From contig WPIO01000120.1 of NCBI GenBank assembly GCA_009760855.2, forward strand, positions 122,001-186,000: 64,000 bases of DNA, in the 5' to 3' direction. The translations under genes were made by a program, and so were the position numbers. The notes beneath the pieces were generated by a model. It was not told the origin of the DNA. It saw only the letters and a list, made by a program, of their open reading frames with translations, and ran no database searches. This stretch comes from Cristatella mucedo. Lineage: Eukaryota > Bryozoa > Phylactolaemata > Cristatellidae. Position 1 is the first letter of the stretch, and every line of letters starts with the position of its first letter. Below, piece by piece: positions 21,245 through 33,577 of this stretch.

Positions 21245-21405
21245 GACGTGCTTAGCTTGGGATGAAGTCTGTTGGCTACCGAATGCGTACCAAATGCCGC
21301 TTAGGCTGTGAGTGGGCTATGCAAAACTCTCATGTGAAACACCCAAATGGCATTTGTGGCTTTGTTGAGTTACAGACGGAGATACATTACATTACACAAA
21401 CGCGT
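21245..21405 (+). mobile_element. LINE family 2 3' tail
   Basis: GAAGTCTGTTGGCTACCGAA, then GCCGCTTAGGCTGTGAGTG, then GAGTTACAGACGGAGATACA, ending in ACATTACATT repeats. Same tail at 27,075 and 28,640. Confidence 0.75.
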
Positions 21406-22779
21406 CCTCAGAGCAGCTCGCTAAAAACAAAACTACAGCTCCTTTCTCGACTTTCTACATTGAATTTTCTGGAGAAAAAAGCTGAGCGTTCCTTGCCGAG
21501 GCTGTACCTAACGCTGAAACCGCGCTCGGCAGTAGCTCGATCGCTCGGCGTTACATAGTGCCGACTGCGAGGCGGCGGTTGCTTGCTTATGCCGAGAAGA
21601 ATTCCTGGTACAGACCGGTCGTGGCAGGATCGACGTCTCCGTACCCATGATAGGGCTTCCAGTCGGTTAACCGATCGTGGCACTAGGCATCTATTCTCAG
21701 CACAAAAATTCTACAAATTTTTGATACCGAATTTGGTCGGGCGTTGCTTCGGTTTGTGTTTCTGTGTGTGTGCATGATTCTGGATCACTGGGCACGCCGG
21801 TAGTGTCCTCCACCAACTCCAGGGTCGAACAGCTGGTGCATGTGGCCTAGGGACGGGCCAGTGACCAGCTGTGGTATGGCGTCTGTGGTTTGGACAAAGG
21901 CTGCTTTGTCCGTCAACTCACCCATGCCGATGAGCTGCGGCTGAGAGGAAGTGAAGGCAAGTTGGAACGCCGGCATGCCAGAGAGCCAGCTTCGGTGTTC
22001 TGCCAGCTTCCTCCCGTACTGTTGGGAGAGCATTAGTCTACAGTTGCGACACTAAAAAGGAACGGCTGAAGCGTGTCCCTACCTAATTGCCTGTTGGGGC
22101 ACAAGTCCACTGGGGAAACTCATCGTTTCGCATATCTCTGGAGAGAACATAATTCTCTTTGATGGTCCTAAAAAGAACGGTAGTGCGGTGATCGAAAGTA
22201 TTTCAAAGACGGTTCCAGTGGATCCATCATCGCTCTTTAAGGGAGTCCTCATTATTTTTCGAGTTGCTTAAGTAAAGTTTGTTATCGTAAGGTCTGGAGA
22301 GGATTGTCAAGTGGCGAACCTTCGTCGCGTTATTCCCATGCTCTTCCACTGCTTGCACACATCTTTGATTGATGGGTATAGGGAGGCTTCCGAATAGTAG
22401 GCCTTCTAAGCCAAGTTCCTGGCTGTCCCAATATGGGAAGTAGCAACTTGCTTGAGTGGCCCAAAAGTCGTCAATGTCGCTGCACATCCGGAGCTCTCCT
22501 GCTTCGTGCTGGTTCTCCCGATGGAGGCTGCTAATAATTTATCTTCGTGATCCTGCTGGCAGCTGGCCCCTGTGGGGCTCAGCTTAGGGGTCTGGAATGC
22601 CGGAAAGGGAGTACTGGTCTGTTTTTGGACAGCGTTTCATGGCATATATCGCTTAGGGACTTCTAAACTGAGAGGTTTCCGTTTCGTCATTATTTTAAGG
22701 TTCTGAAAAGAACATGTAACCGGTGCCACTTCGATGAGCTGAATAACTGCACCGAAGTCGAAGGAGATGCATCTTAAAT
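21406..22779. other. No gene recognised
   Basis: Several small minus frames (21,785-22,033; 22,227-22,487) have ordinary composition but no motif I recognise. 21,480-21,600 resembles CG-rich LTR-end sequence (CTCGGCGTTACA at about 21,545), too short to assign. Confidence 0.4.
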
Positions 22780-22965
22780 AATAAAAATAATAATACACTT
22801 GATGAAGGGCCCTCACGAGAACTCAATCTCTTTCTAGGTGCTTTATATTTGCTGCACAGAAAACACGATCGAACGCTGAGTGGTATCATGCTTGATAAAC
22901 AACATGAATAACATGGTTAGGGGCGACATGAACAGGGTCAGCATGCGAGTGTGGCAGCATGCATC
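22780..22965 (-). mobile_element. LINE family 1 3' tail
   Basis: Minus-strand tail with CCTAGAAAGAGATTGAG, GAGGGCCCTTCATCAAG and TTATTATTTTTATTAT. The adjoining CATGCTGACCCTGTTCATGTC block is also family-specific. Confidence 0.8.
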
Positions 22966-24053
22966 AGTGTCATTGAGCCTCAGGCACCCAGGGCACACCT
23001 GCCTGCCCGTAGCCCTTGGCGCCAATGACCTGCTCTACAGGTCCTCGTGATTCCAGTAGGGAGAGGGCCGCAGGCTTACAGAATATGTGAATAAGTTTAA
23101 AGTCTAATAAATTCACATCCCTTTGGGCAAGCCTGTGGCAGCGAGCTCTTTGAAATGACCTAACCAGAAATGCCTTGTTCACCGAAATGTCTAATCAGCC
23201 TTATTAAAAAAAAATTGATGACAGCTGCTGCTGCTGCGAGCCCACACCAATAGGCAAGCCGAAGGAAAGCCTCATCAGCAGCCTCACTAGTAGCCCTGCC
23301 TTTGAAATGATGCTTGCAGCTTCTGAAGAGTCTGAAGCCGAAAGGTTTCGAGAGCCGCTGTATATGTGTATGCCATCCACGGTGCTTGCCTGAACAAGTT
23401 TCAGGTTTAAGTCAACCTGCATTCCTTGCCACGTGGAGGTAAGACATCTTAATGTAACCCTTAAGTGCATGGTGACATCGTGTGACATGCACGGGTCATC
23501 TGATCTAAATTTCATGGTCGCCATGCTGACGACGCTAAATATGTGCATTCCGAATCCGGCTAGCAAACAGTTTGCAAGTCCAGTGACAGGATCGAGGGTA
23601 AGCTAGAGTTCACTAAATGCCATGAGTGAATCAGTGTAAGACGGCTTAGGCCATGCACTATGGTAGGCGCTCACGTGCCATTGGCCGAGGCTAATCATCG
23701 TTGTTGGCTAATCATTTGAAAATGCGCCCATTAGTCCTAGTCTGCACGGTACCTTTGTATACATACAAGTTAACGAAAGCGCATCACATTTTATTAAGCG
23801 GTAACATGCCACCAGCTATACAACTTGATCAGGCCGCACTACCCACTCCCAGGTAAAAGATGCCGACTGTATTGTTTGCCAGATTAGCAGCACAAGTCGT
23901 AGCCAGTCAGCCAACTGCCGAGTGCAGCCGAAGTCATATAGAGCAGAGGCTTCCCAATAAGCACAGTATCACGAGAGGGAATCACATTTTGTGACTCCTC
24001 AAGCAAAAGGCGGTAGGTAATTGCACGATAGCATAATCTGGCCCTACGAGGGT
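22966..24053. other. Region 3' of the annexin, no gene recognised
   Basis: The annexin 3' UTR probably occupies the right end. A minus-strand AATAAA lies at about 23,791-23,796. The frame at 23,204-23,566 (minus) has no recognisable motif. Confidence 0.4.
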
Positions 24054-24097
24054 GCGGCAGGTAGAGCCAACACCTAGGATTAGGCTCTACCGCCTGC
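24054..24097 (-). promoter_or_regulatory. Stem-loop just after the annexin stop codon
   Basis: GTAGAGCC (24,061-24,068) pairs with GGCTCTAC (24,083-24,090) around a 14-nt loop, with imperfect GC-rich extension on both sides. It begins about 14 nt downstream of the annexin stop, within the presumed 3' UTR. Function unknown. Confidence 0.45.
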
Positions 24098-24110
24098 CTG
24101 CCCCATAAGC

Positions 24111-24248
24111 CTACACCGGCACACTGCTGCCATTGACGATGGCTACCAGCATCTGCTTGTAGTCACCACTGCAGTCGTCCTCGATGAATGACTGTAGAGT
24201 CTTCTGATACTTCTTCTGGAAGGCAGCCTTGATGTCCTCGAGGTCAAC
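24111..24248 (-). CDS. Annexin coding exon 9 with stop
   Basis: Encodes VDLEDIKAAFQKKYQKTL, then DDCSGDYKQMLVAIVNG, ending SSVPV and TAG at 24,111-24,113. Acceptor CAG. Confidence 0.95.
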   Translation of the reverse strand, partial: VDLEDIKAAFQKKYQKTLQSFIEDDCSGDYKQMLVAIVNGSSVPV

Positions 24249-25884
24249 CTGCGAAACAAAGGCCGCCAGATCAGTTGGATTGCCCGTAGCAGCGCAGAGC
24301 AGGAGCAGGAGAGCAGGAACACTGGCATTGCGAGTACCTCCGAGTGCGCCACCAGCAGCCTCACTAGTGTGTCATCGTCTGTACCGGCACCTTTCATCGT
24401 CTTGTAAAGTCTTTCGGCATAGTAGGCAGCCGGGTCGTTGACATACTTAACTGCGAGAGAAACGGCCAAAGCAATGAAGCAAAGCCTCAAGCATCCGAAT
24501 GACCCTTCCCCCCCAGGTACTTCTCGTTATAGGCAGGCAAGCAGCAGGCCCAGACACTGGCAAAGCCACTGCCAGTGAGTACGAAACCAGATTCTCGCTG
24601 CCATCCTCGTGCTTTGCCTGCTGCCTACTTTGACGGCCGCATACCCGGCCGGAATAAACATAAGCTGCCACTGTTGCACCACAACCGCCCGGCAACTCGT
24701 TTGCTTTAACCCTGGCCATGAGTTCGAATCAGGCATTTCTCTATTGCCCACCATAAATGGGTGCAAGCAACCCAAAACCTCCTGTGCCGAGCTACAGCGA
24801 TGAGGCCGCTTAGCTGGGTGCAGCTTCGCGCCTGGCACGCAGCAGCGAGCGCCAGGGGTTGGCACACTGGGGGGGAGGGGAGCGCATGTCGGTGGCGCCA
24901 CAACGTACCGATGGAGAGCAGTCCTTCCTTGAGAGTGCCGCTCGTCTCGCTGCTCACGGCGTGCTCCATGTCGTGCCCACTGAGCTTGTGGTACTCGGCG
25001 AACACGGCGCGCAGATGGGAGAAGCTGCGCATCGACAGCACGCGGTTGAATGCACTCTCGTCCGTGCCCAGCTTGCCCTCGCCCGCCTGCAGAGATGACC
25101 AAGTGAGTGCTCACTCACGTGAGAAGCTGCGTGCGCGCGAGCATCCCGTGCATTCCTGCATGCATCCACGCACGACCGATCGCAAGGGTGCCAGCAAGCG
25201 GCTGCTGCAGGCGCCATGCTTGCATGGCTGGCGCTCTCTTCGGGCACCAGCATGCACTCACGGAGTACAGATCCTCGGCATCCTTGCGAGCGACGGCCGC
25301 ATCGACACCGCTACCTTCCTGGCGGTTGCCGGTCGACGCCGAGACAAGCAGCCGCTTGAAGTGGCCGCTGGTTTCGGACCCGAGGTCCTCCTCCAGATCG
25401 CGACCCAAGTCTGAGGAAAGAAAGAAAGCGAGCGTCGACAGGCAACGAAAAAATGACAGGCAACAAAAAGCAGCGGAGCTAGCCGCAATCGGTGGGTGGC
25501 AGCAGCTGCAGGCCGTTCAGAACCTAGTGTCTCAATGATAACGATGAGCAAAGAGTAGCCATCGATGGCAATGCACCGAGTAGACGTGCCTTACGTTTTC
25601 TCGGCCGAGGGGTAAGGCACGATAGCACTTCCCGACCAGAGCCTGGGTTCAAGCCCTGTTTCGAGCGATCCTATATTACCAGCTACAAGCGGGACGGTAG
25701 ACGACAGAGGGACATAGCCGCTAAAGTTCTTCTGCTGCTATACACGTGCCCGTTGAATCAGCCGACCAGCACACACATCAGCATGCTAGGTATCGTTTAC
25801 TAGTTCAGTGCCTCACTAGCCGTGCACACGTGATTGCACACACAGCAGCCTGTAGCAGCGGATGGGAGTGCTAGTCAAGGAAGC

Positions 25885-25958
<74 letters not shown>

Positions 25959-28900
25959 CAGTAACCGATGCACGTGCAGGCAGCTAGCCAAGCAGATCCA
26001 TCTAGAGGCACCTTCATCTAGCATGCCCCATCTACTGCCAAGTCTTACAGCCACAAACCCGGCTGGTGCTGCTAAGGGCACCCGTTTGGCCTCCGACCTG
26101 GGCTCGTACAGCGCACTCTGTGCTGTGAGTGCACTTATGACTGCGCATCGATCATGCACTGGTCAGCACGTACCTGTCTTGTATGCCTGCTTTATCAGGG
26201 CTATGTCACTGTTGCTTCGAGCGAGGAGAATCTCAATCAGTGCCGACTCGTCGGTCCCGGCTCCCTTGAAAAGAAGGAGAGCCACGATGCAGAGCAGGAG
26301 GGCAGCTGACAAGGCCAGTTATAATAGAGTTGGCCAACGGTAATCCGAATCGACACTGATCTTGCAGGCTATATTGCACACACCACCTGTTCAGTGGTTG
26401 TGCATACGCTTGTGCTTGCGTGTCAACTGTACTTGACAGCATGATTCAATGGCTACTCATCTAATTGCATCAGTAAACGACCTTAGTACAGTATACTATA
26501 GCGAAAATACAGGAGAGAACCAGTCCGAGCGGTTTGACACCAGTGTACGAGCGACTTGGTTTGTTAAGTGCAGACGAAAGTGAATGGCATAGGAGCTACG
26601 AAAGTAAGAGTGAACAAGAATGAGCTTCGACGGTGTTCAAAGTCAGTTCCCTCTTTACAGCACCAACTCGATTAGAAGTTAATGTCAGCAAAGCATGCGC
26701 ACATGATGTGCATGCTAGAAGCACAGCAGGCAACCCACAGCAATAGATGATTAAGCTGCACGTGTTCGGGCGGCACAAAATAGGCCATACCTTCATAGCC
26801 TTGCGCAAAGACAGTGCATCGTACTTAATTCGCGGGGTGATCAGCGCCACGACGGCCTGCTCGAAGTGACCGCTCAGCTCGCTCTTCAGCTCGGCCTCGA
26901 GGTCCTGCAAAGGCAGCGAATACTAGTCTCTTTAATGCTATTAGCGTCGTCACACCAGACAGACGAAGGAAGTCAAATACAATTTGGTAGCAGCATCCTA
27001 CAGGCAGCAAATACCAAACTTTGTGCAGTAATGGTACTATGCTACTCACTACCTCAACTGATCTCCTGACTCTGCTATGCTTCCCACTTTCTCTTGGCTG
27101 CGCGAGACGACGTCTGTTGGCCACCGAATGCGAACCGAAAGCCGCTTAGGTTGTGAGTGTGCTGTTTAAAACTCTCCTGCCTAACACCCACATGGTCTTT
27201 GTGACTTTGTGGAGTTACAGACGGAGATACGTTACATTACATTACATCAAGTAGAATGCAGAGAAGCTAAGCAAAGACTGATCGAGCCAAATCGTTGATG
27301 TAAGCTTAGCAGAGTGATCAGTAAAGATGCCCTTCGGAATGGGAACAAAGAAGCATCTCAAGAAAGCCACACTGTCCAATAACGGAGCCGGCAAACAAGA
27401 CAGCAAACAGAGATGTCCGGCATCATTCTTGCTTCAAGTGCACAAAGCACTAGGTGGTAAGTCTAGATGGGCTACAAGGGAGAGTGCACCGGTACATTCC
27501 AAAGCACTACAAGCATCTTAAGATGTGCCAGCTTGTACTCCTGCCAATATCCCCCCCCCCGACGTAAGCTTCAGAGTGCCACCCAACGTAAACTTCAGTG
27601 TGCCAAAAGCATTGAGGAGGAAGAAAGTGAGTAAGTGAATCTTGGGGACCACAGGGCGACTAGCATGCTTACAGTATGCCAGTCTCTAAACTTGTTCAAG
27701 GTAAGTGCCTTAAGAAGTAGCACATCAGAAGAATGCAGCCACTGCTGGGATCCGAGGATCAGACGGCTTTCACATTAAGCAACCAATAGCGCTTTCGAGA
27801 AGAAATCGGCAAAGAAGCTCGGGCCACACAGCAGCATCCATGTTACCTGTATAGCTTCACCTAGTGAGAAAGCCTAGAGCTAGAGCGTGGAGTCAGCAAT
27901 GAGTCCTTAATAAAGATACTTTAGTGAGAATGTCGTCAAGGACACGTAATACGTTTACTTTGACGACTATCGACGTTACAAAGTTTTCATTCGTACGACC
28001 TCTATACTGAATACTAACACATTGCATTATTTCCATCCGACCTACCCTGGCTGCCCCCCATGAAGCTTGATCACAATAGCTAGCTGACATATCGCTCTAA
28101 GCTAGACAGCTGAAACTCAGGGCAGTTAACGGTTAAGCACGCTCTCAAGATTGATAGCGAAATCGAAGGAAATACAGTAACGTCACGTGTCTCTTTTGCT
28201 CAAGGAGCTGAGGTGGCTTCTGTTTGATTAGCAGGTACAACCAGAGTTCTTTCCCGAGATGCACAAGGCCACCATCGACGGATATACAAAGCAAAGTTCT
28301 TACGTTGACCTGCAAGGCCTGCCACAACTTGGCTTCTCCATTCATAGCGGAACTGCTGCACCGGTTTCAACCAGCTCGGGCACTCAGGTCCATCCTGTAT
28401 GGACAATAAATTAGCTGTTCCAGTCCTCAGCTTAAAGACGGTTGGCAACAAAAGGTTTAGCTCTGCAGGTCCTAGACTGTGGAACTTGCTTCCACGATTC
28501 TTACGCAACAAAAACTAGTCTCCTGCTGCCGACTGTGGCACATCCTTTCCAGAGGTCCTGAGCTGCTACATCCATGCTACTTACTACTTCAGCTTCTCTC
28601 CTGACTCTGCCACGATTCCCAGTTTCTCTTTGTTTCGCGAGGTGAAGTCTGTTGGCTACCGAATGCACACCGAAAGCCGCTTAGGCTGTGAGTGCACTAT
28701 ACAAAACTCCTCCGTAACACCCACATAGTCTTTGTGGAGTTACAGACAGAGATACACTATAGTACACAGTACATTACTTCATGGCCAGGGTCGTTCATAC
28801 CTAGGCAAACCGTTTCGGCAAAGTGTTGGCCTCGTCGGTCGCCTTAGAGATATTTTAGTAAAAAATATCTCATGCATGCAAATTTTTCCTGCGACCACTA

Positions 28901-31900
28901 GATTTGTTCATCAGAGCTGGTTTGGCCCAGTGGCTAAGGTGCTCACCCCGACCAGGGTATGCCGAGGTCGAGAGCTCAAGCCCTGTGACTTATGTGAAGC
29001 GCTTGAATAGAGACTAAGTTCTCTTAAGGTGCTATACAAATAAATTTAATTAATTTACTTATTTAGTGGGGCCACAGCAACAGAGTTTGATTCAGCCACA
29101 GGCTCCAAGTAAAGCTATGTAATGTAATGCAATGTAAAGCTATAATTATTGTTTCAAATTTTGTATAATGAACTTGCCAAACTTCTTCTGATGACCATAC
29201 TGCTGTGTGCATTATTAGCTTCACATGGGTTTGGGAATGTCATACACAAGTTAAATGCAGCTTAAAAATAGTAGCAACGAGTGATGATTCAACTGATATT
29301 ACAAGTAATTTCTCAATACACTAGCAATCAAAACCATAACGCAAGCTACAAATAGCCGGTGGTAACTGTAAAGTGCCTAGTATGAGATTGAGTTCTCTGA
29401 GGGTGCTATATCAAATGCATCAATATTATTAGTATTATTACAGCTGCATAGCCTGGTTCACATGCTGCTGGATAGTCATGGAGAACAAACGGTGGCCGAC
29501 TAGATGGTGTTTCTACAGTCACTTTAGACCAAACAGCCCTTTTCAGAATCTCTGTGTTATGCAAAGAAGTTAAATGCTGTCTACTCTTAGAAAAACTCCA
29601 GCACAAAATCACCATAATGAACAAAACAGATGTAAAGCACCTAGAAAGAGATTGAGTTCTCTGAGGGTGATTTATCAAATGTATTATTATTATTAAAACA
29701 AAATTGATTGATGATCTGACTGAGTTTATGTTATCATAGCAAGCAGTCAGTTTTTTAACCCACAGGGTAATGTCTGTACGGATCACAGTAGTAGAACCAG
29801 AGACATAGCCACAGTGGCACAGAAGAAAGCAATGACTTAAAATAGCGATGGCTCCTGCGATTGTTGATGCTTTGCTCAAAAATCAGCACTGGGGTGTGGC
29901 AAGCATCAGTCAACAAAACGAACGTTCTCGGAAGGTAGACGAATGCTGCCTGAATTTCTCATTTAGGCCCCAATCAGCGCACCTTGCCATACATCTGCTT
30001 GAATTTGTCCCTGATGGCGACTCGCTGCTGGTTGTTATGAGCTGCAAACACTTGTATAATGGTCTTCTCATCGGTACCTTAAACGCAAGCACAGCTCATC
30101 GTGAGGTACCGGCTGACATCTGCACACGGTTTAGGCTATCGCCAGGTTGCTGCGGCTGGGCTCAGTGCAATTATAGGTGCACAATAGGTTGTTCTGATTA
30201 CCGATGCCCTTCATGGCATTTCGAAGCGCCTCAGCCTGCCTCTCGGCATTGAAATTGACTGCTCCCTTGATCGTTCCCTGGATAACGAGAACCGAGCATA
30301 ATTCAGGTCACAAGCATCACGGGCCACAGCCGCATAGGTTGTTGGAAGCTGCATATCAGCAAGAAGAAAGAAAGACTTGCAAAGAAGGTCAGCTAGCACA
30401 CATCGCAAAGCAGCTCGACTCAACACAAGCTCAAGTGCAAGTGGCTAAACATGCAGAACTAGGCACAACAGTAATCCTGGCTGGTTAACACGAGCATTCA
30501 GGTATACTGAGCAACTGGCAGAACTCAGCCCTGTTCTTCCGGAGTGCACTGCAGCCGGCAGTATGCTAATTTAGCTAAGCCATTTGGTCAGCACACAGCA
30601 TGCATAATTAGCAATGCAAACGATGGATTGAGAGGCACTGACTCAGAGCATCATCATCAGTCGGTGAGATGAGGCAGTTCGTAAACGCTCAAGAGAGGCC
30701 AGTTGTAAAGGCCTCTGCAAGGGCACCAATTATCTGTAGTGTTAACTTCGAACAAGCTTGCCCTCTATAGGCTGCCCACATAGGGAGCCAAAGAGAAACC
30801 TTGCTGTGCACTAACAAAAACCTCGGAAACGACAAACGCACCACATAGAACCGAATTATTACCTTTCTTCTTATTTTGTGTCCAATTCTCAAAAAGTTGT
30901 TGACAAACAGCATGTGGAGCACATGGACCCGGAATAAATTATCAGGAACAATTCAGTCGGGATCCAAGTGACAACATTAAACTAAAAATGCTCTCTTGCC
31001 ATTCGGCCAATGACTTTCAAGGTGGCAATACTGACGTAACATTACTGCTTTAGTCTTCTTGATCGGCTGGCAGCAGGTGATTCTATTTCATCACCACATC
31101 ATGCTTGAGCTATCAGGAACAGCAATCAGCCTGGCTGACGAGACTTTACACTGATCTTCTCAATTTACATACAGAGCCGAGTAAAGGTAATTCAGGCCAG
31201 CAGCATCGGTATCCCTTCTAGGCCGATGAAACCAGAAATTGCTAAACCATGCATCTCTTTTCAGGTATTTGTTCTTGAAGGTGGGCTAATGTCCTTGCAT
31301 GGGGGCGGGCTCATATAGCCGAAAGCTAGACAATGATAAAACAGGACTCCCCAAGGTAAGAGATAGTAAAACTTAAAAGGTGAACAAATTCACTTCACTG
31401 TAATATAGGTGGTGCAATAAAGTGCTATCTTAACCGGCAGCTCAGCTCTTTGAAGACTGACACAAACTGATAACGTGCAGAAAAATAACCAGAGCTACTA
31501 TGCACACACAAAATAGAAGAGTCAATTCCGTATTTTAGGCTTATGGGGAGGCTCTATGGTCGACAGTTCAAGCACTAAGGCAATTAGCAGGGCTGCCACA
31601 CTGCTTTTGATGCTAGGTAAGACAGTGCAGAATCAACCTATTGCAACAGGATGGCATAATTTGGCTTTACAACGCAGCCCAAGCCCCTATGCCATTTCAG
31701 CACATTCGGCCGGGGATGGGAGTTTGGTGGAGGCACAATTGGCTAGCTGAGTGCATGCGAAAGCATCAACTCCCATCACTCACTGAAGCAGGCACCGATC
31801 GCTGGCCCACCCCTGCTAGTGAAGGCATCCGGTGTCAATTCTGGAACATGTGCCTGCATGTAAAAGTTGAAATGCCAGAATGACCTAAGCTGGCAGTGCT

Positions 31901-33534
31901 ACATTTTCCCACAGCCCAGTACTACAATAATTTCTGAAGCAACCCTTTCGAAGTGCTTGCTCAGCTATGGCCGACAGGACCGGCACCAAGCTCCCCAAAT
32001 AGTGCTGCGAGGCAATGAATGGTAATAATGCACATTTGCTTAAATTATTAGCATGATACTATTATTTGGTATTACATTTTTGAGTTTGCGGCACATAACC
32101 TACCTGGTGCTGGCCATCTGCATTTGTGCTGGCTTGCATGAATGCAATGAGCACAATTCACATAAACCACATCTCATTTTTATCACATTCTTACCTTGTT
32201 TGTTCACCCAGCAGGCCTAGCCTAGAATCTGGCTGTGCCAATGGGAGGTTTAACACACACTGCTGCCCTATCCCACCATGAGGTTCAAATATTGAATTTG
32301 AGAAATGCAAAGCACCGATGGGGAAATTTGCACACACTATGCGACTGTTATTAATTGTGGATGTAATATGATTAGCTTTCTTATTAGCCTCCAAAGCACA
32401 TTCGGGTGAGAGAGCAAACAGCCTTAGCAGCAGGTGATGGGGCCACATTTCTGCTGCAGATAATCACAAAACACGGTGCAGCCAAGCAGTCGCAGTGGAG
32501 TCAAGGCACTGCAAGCAGACCGCTAGCTGTCTACGTATATACAACTGATAACCCCTACATTATTCTTTAAGGGTTTGCGGAGGTGCAGATTGAGGTTCAT
32601 TACATAGGTACTTCCTGTGCTGCTGCTTCTTGAAAAACTGATTTTGCCAACCTTGAAATACCAAAGCTATTCTACCAGATCAGTCACTATATAGGAGCAA
32701 TGGACCTGAATTTGTAGCATCTTGGTAAAGTCATGTATTTGAAGGAGAATAAGGGAGAGAGATGTAGCTCAGCAAGGACAGTTGTCGGATCTCCTACTCA
32801 AAAGTTGTTGTTCATTTTCAGAAAGATCAGGGGATGTGGATGGCATCTCTAGATGCCTACCCCCCCCCCGTGTTACCCACAAGCCCTTGTGCAGCACTTT
32901 CAACAATCATATAGAAGGGTGGGAACTGGTGAATAATTTCCAGTCGCCAGGTCAACAAATGTACCCACGAATTCCAGCTCTTAATGCAAACAAATCCTAT
33001 CGATACCGATGGGTGTTAGGACAATTAGTCGTCAGGCATTTTTATTTATGAATGGCTAGCCGTATGTAGGCCAGTGAATCGAGTTCGGTCTATCAAATAA
33101 TGCCGACAGTCAAGTTGCACCGGTACAGCTTGTAGCTCAGCGCCAGCCTGGCTCAATTTTAGGGAGCAGAAGGACTGCTCGGCTGAAAAAGCACTTCTGT
33201 CCTCGAGCACTGAGCAAGACGTGCAGCAGTGTGGTGAGATAGGAAGGGCCTAGCACGAGCCGGGTGGCCCACGAGCAGCTGATTGATGCCGGCTGGCCTG
33301 TCAACTCTTCTGTCACGGCTAGCTTTTCAAGAGTAGGGCGACGCGAGCTGAAGGTCACTGCCGCTGGGAGCGAGCCCACACTGTTGAGACTGGGTGGTAG
33401 GTGGCACTTCGAACGATGGAGGCGAGTCGGCCGTTCAGGACAGCAATTGACGAGAAGGAGAGAGTCAACATCAGCAGAATTCGGTGGACCCCACCGAATA
33501 CGGCCGTATAGCGCCCGTGCTCGAATTTTGGGTT

Positions 33535-33577
<43 letters not shown>

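Noticed and set aside
21530-21600. Another LTR end (CTCGGCGTTACA)
   Set aside because: The match is too short, and the preceding sequence does not follow the LTR consensus.
23204-23566. 120-aa minus-strand gene
   Set aside because: No recognisable motif, no splice context, and a Gln run at the end arising from a GCT repeat.
24451-24490. Hydrophobic N-terminus (signal-peptide-like) of the open frame over annexin exon 8
   Set aside because: It is intron sequence before the CAG acceptor at 24,451. Phase and homology place the exon start at 24,450.
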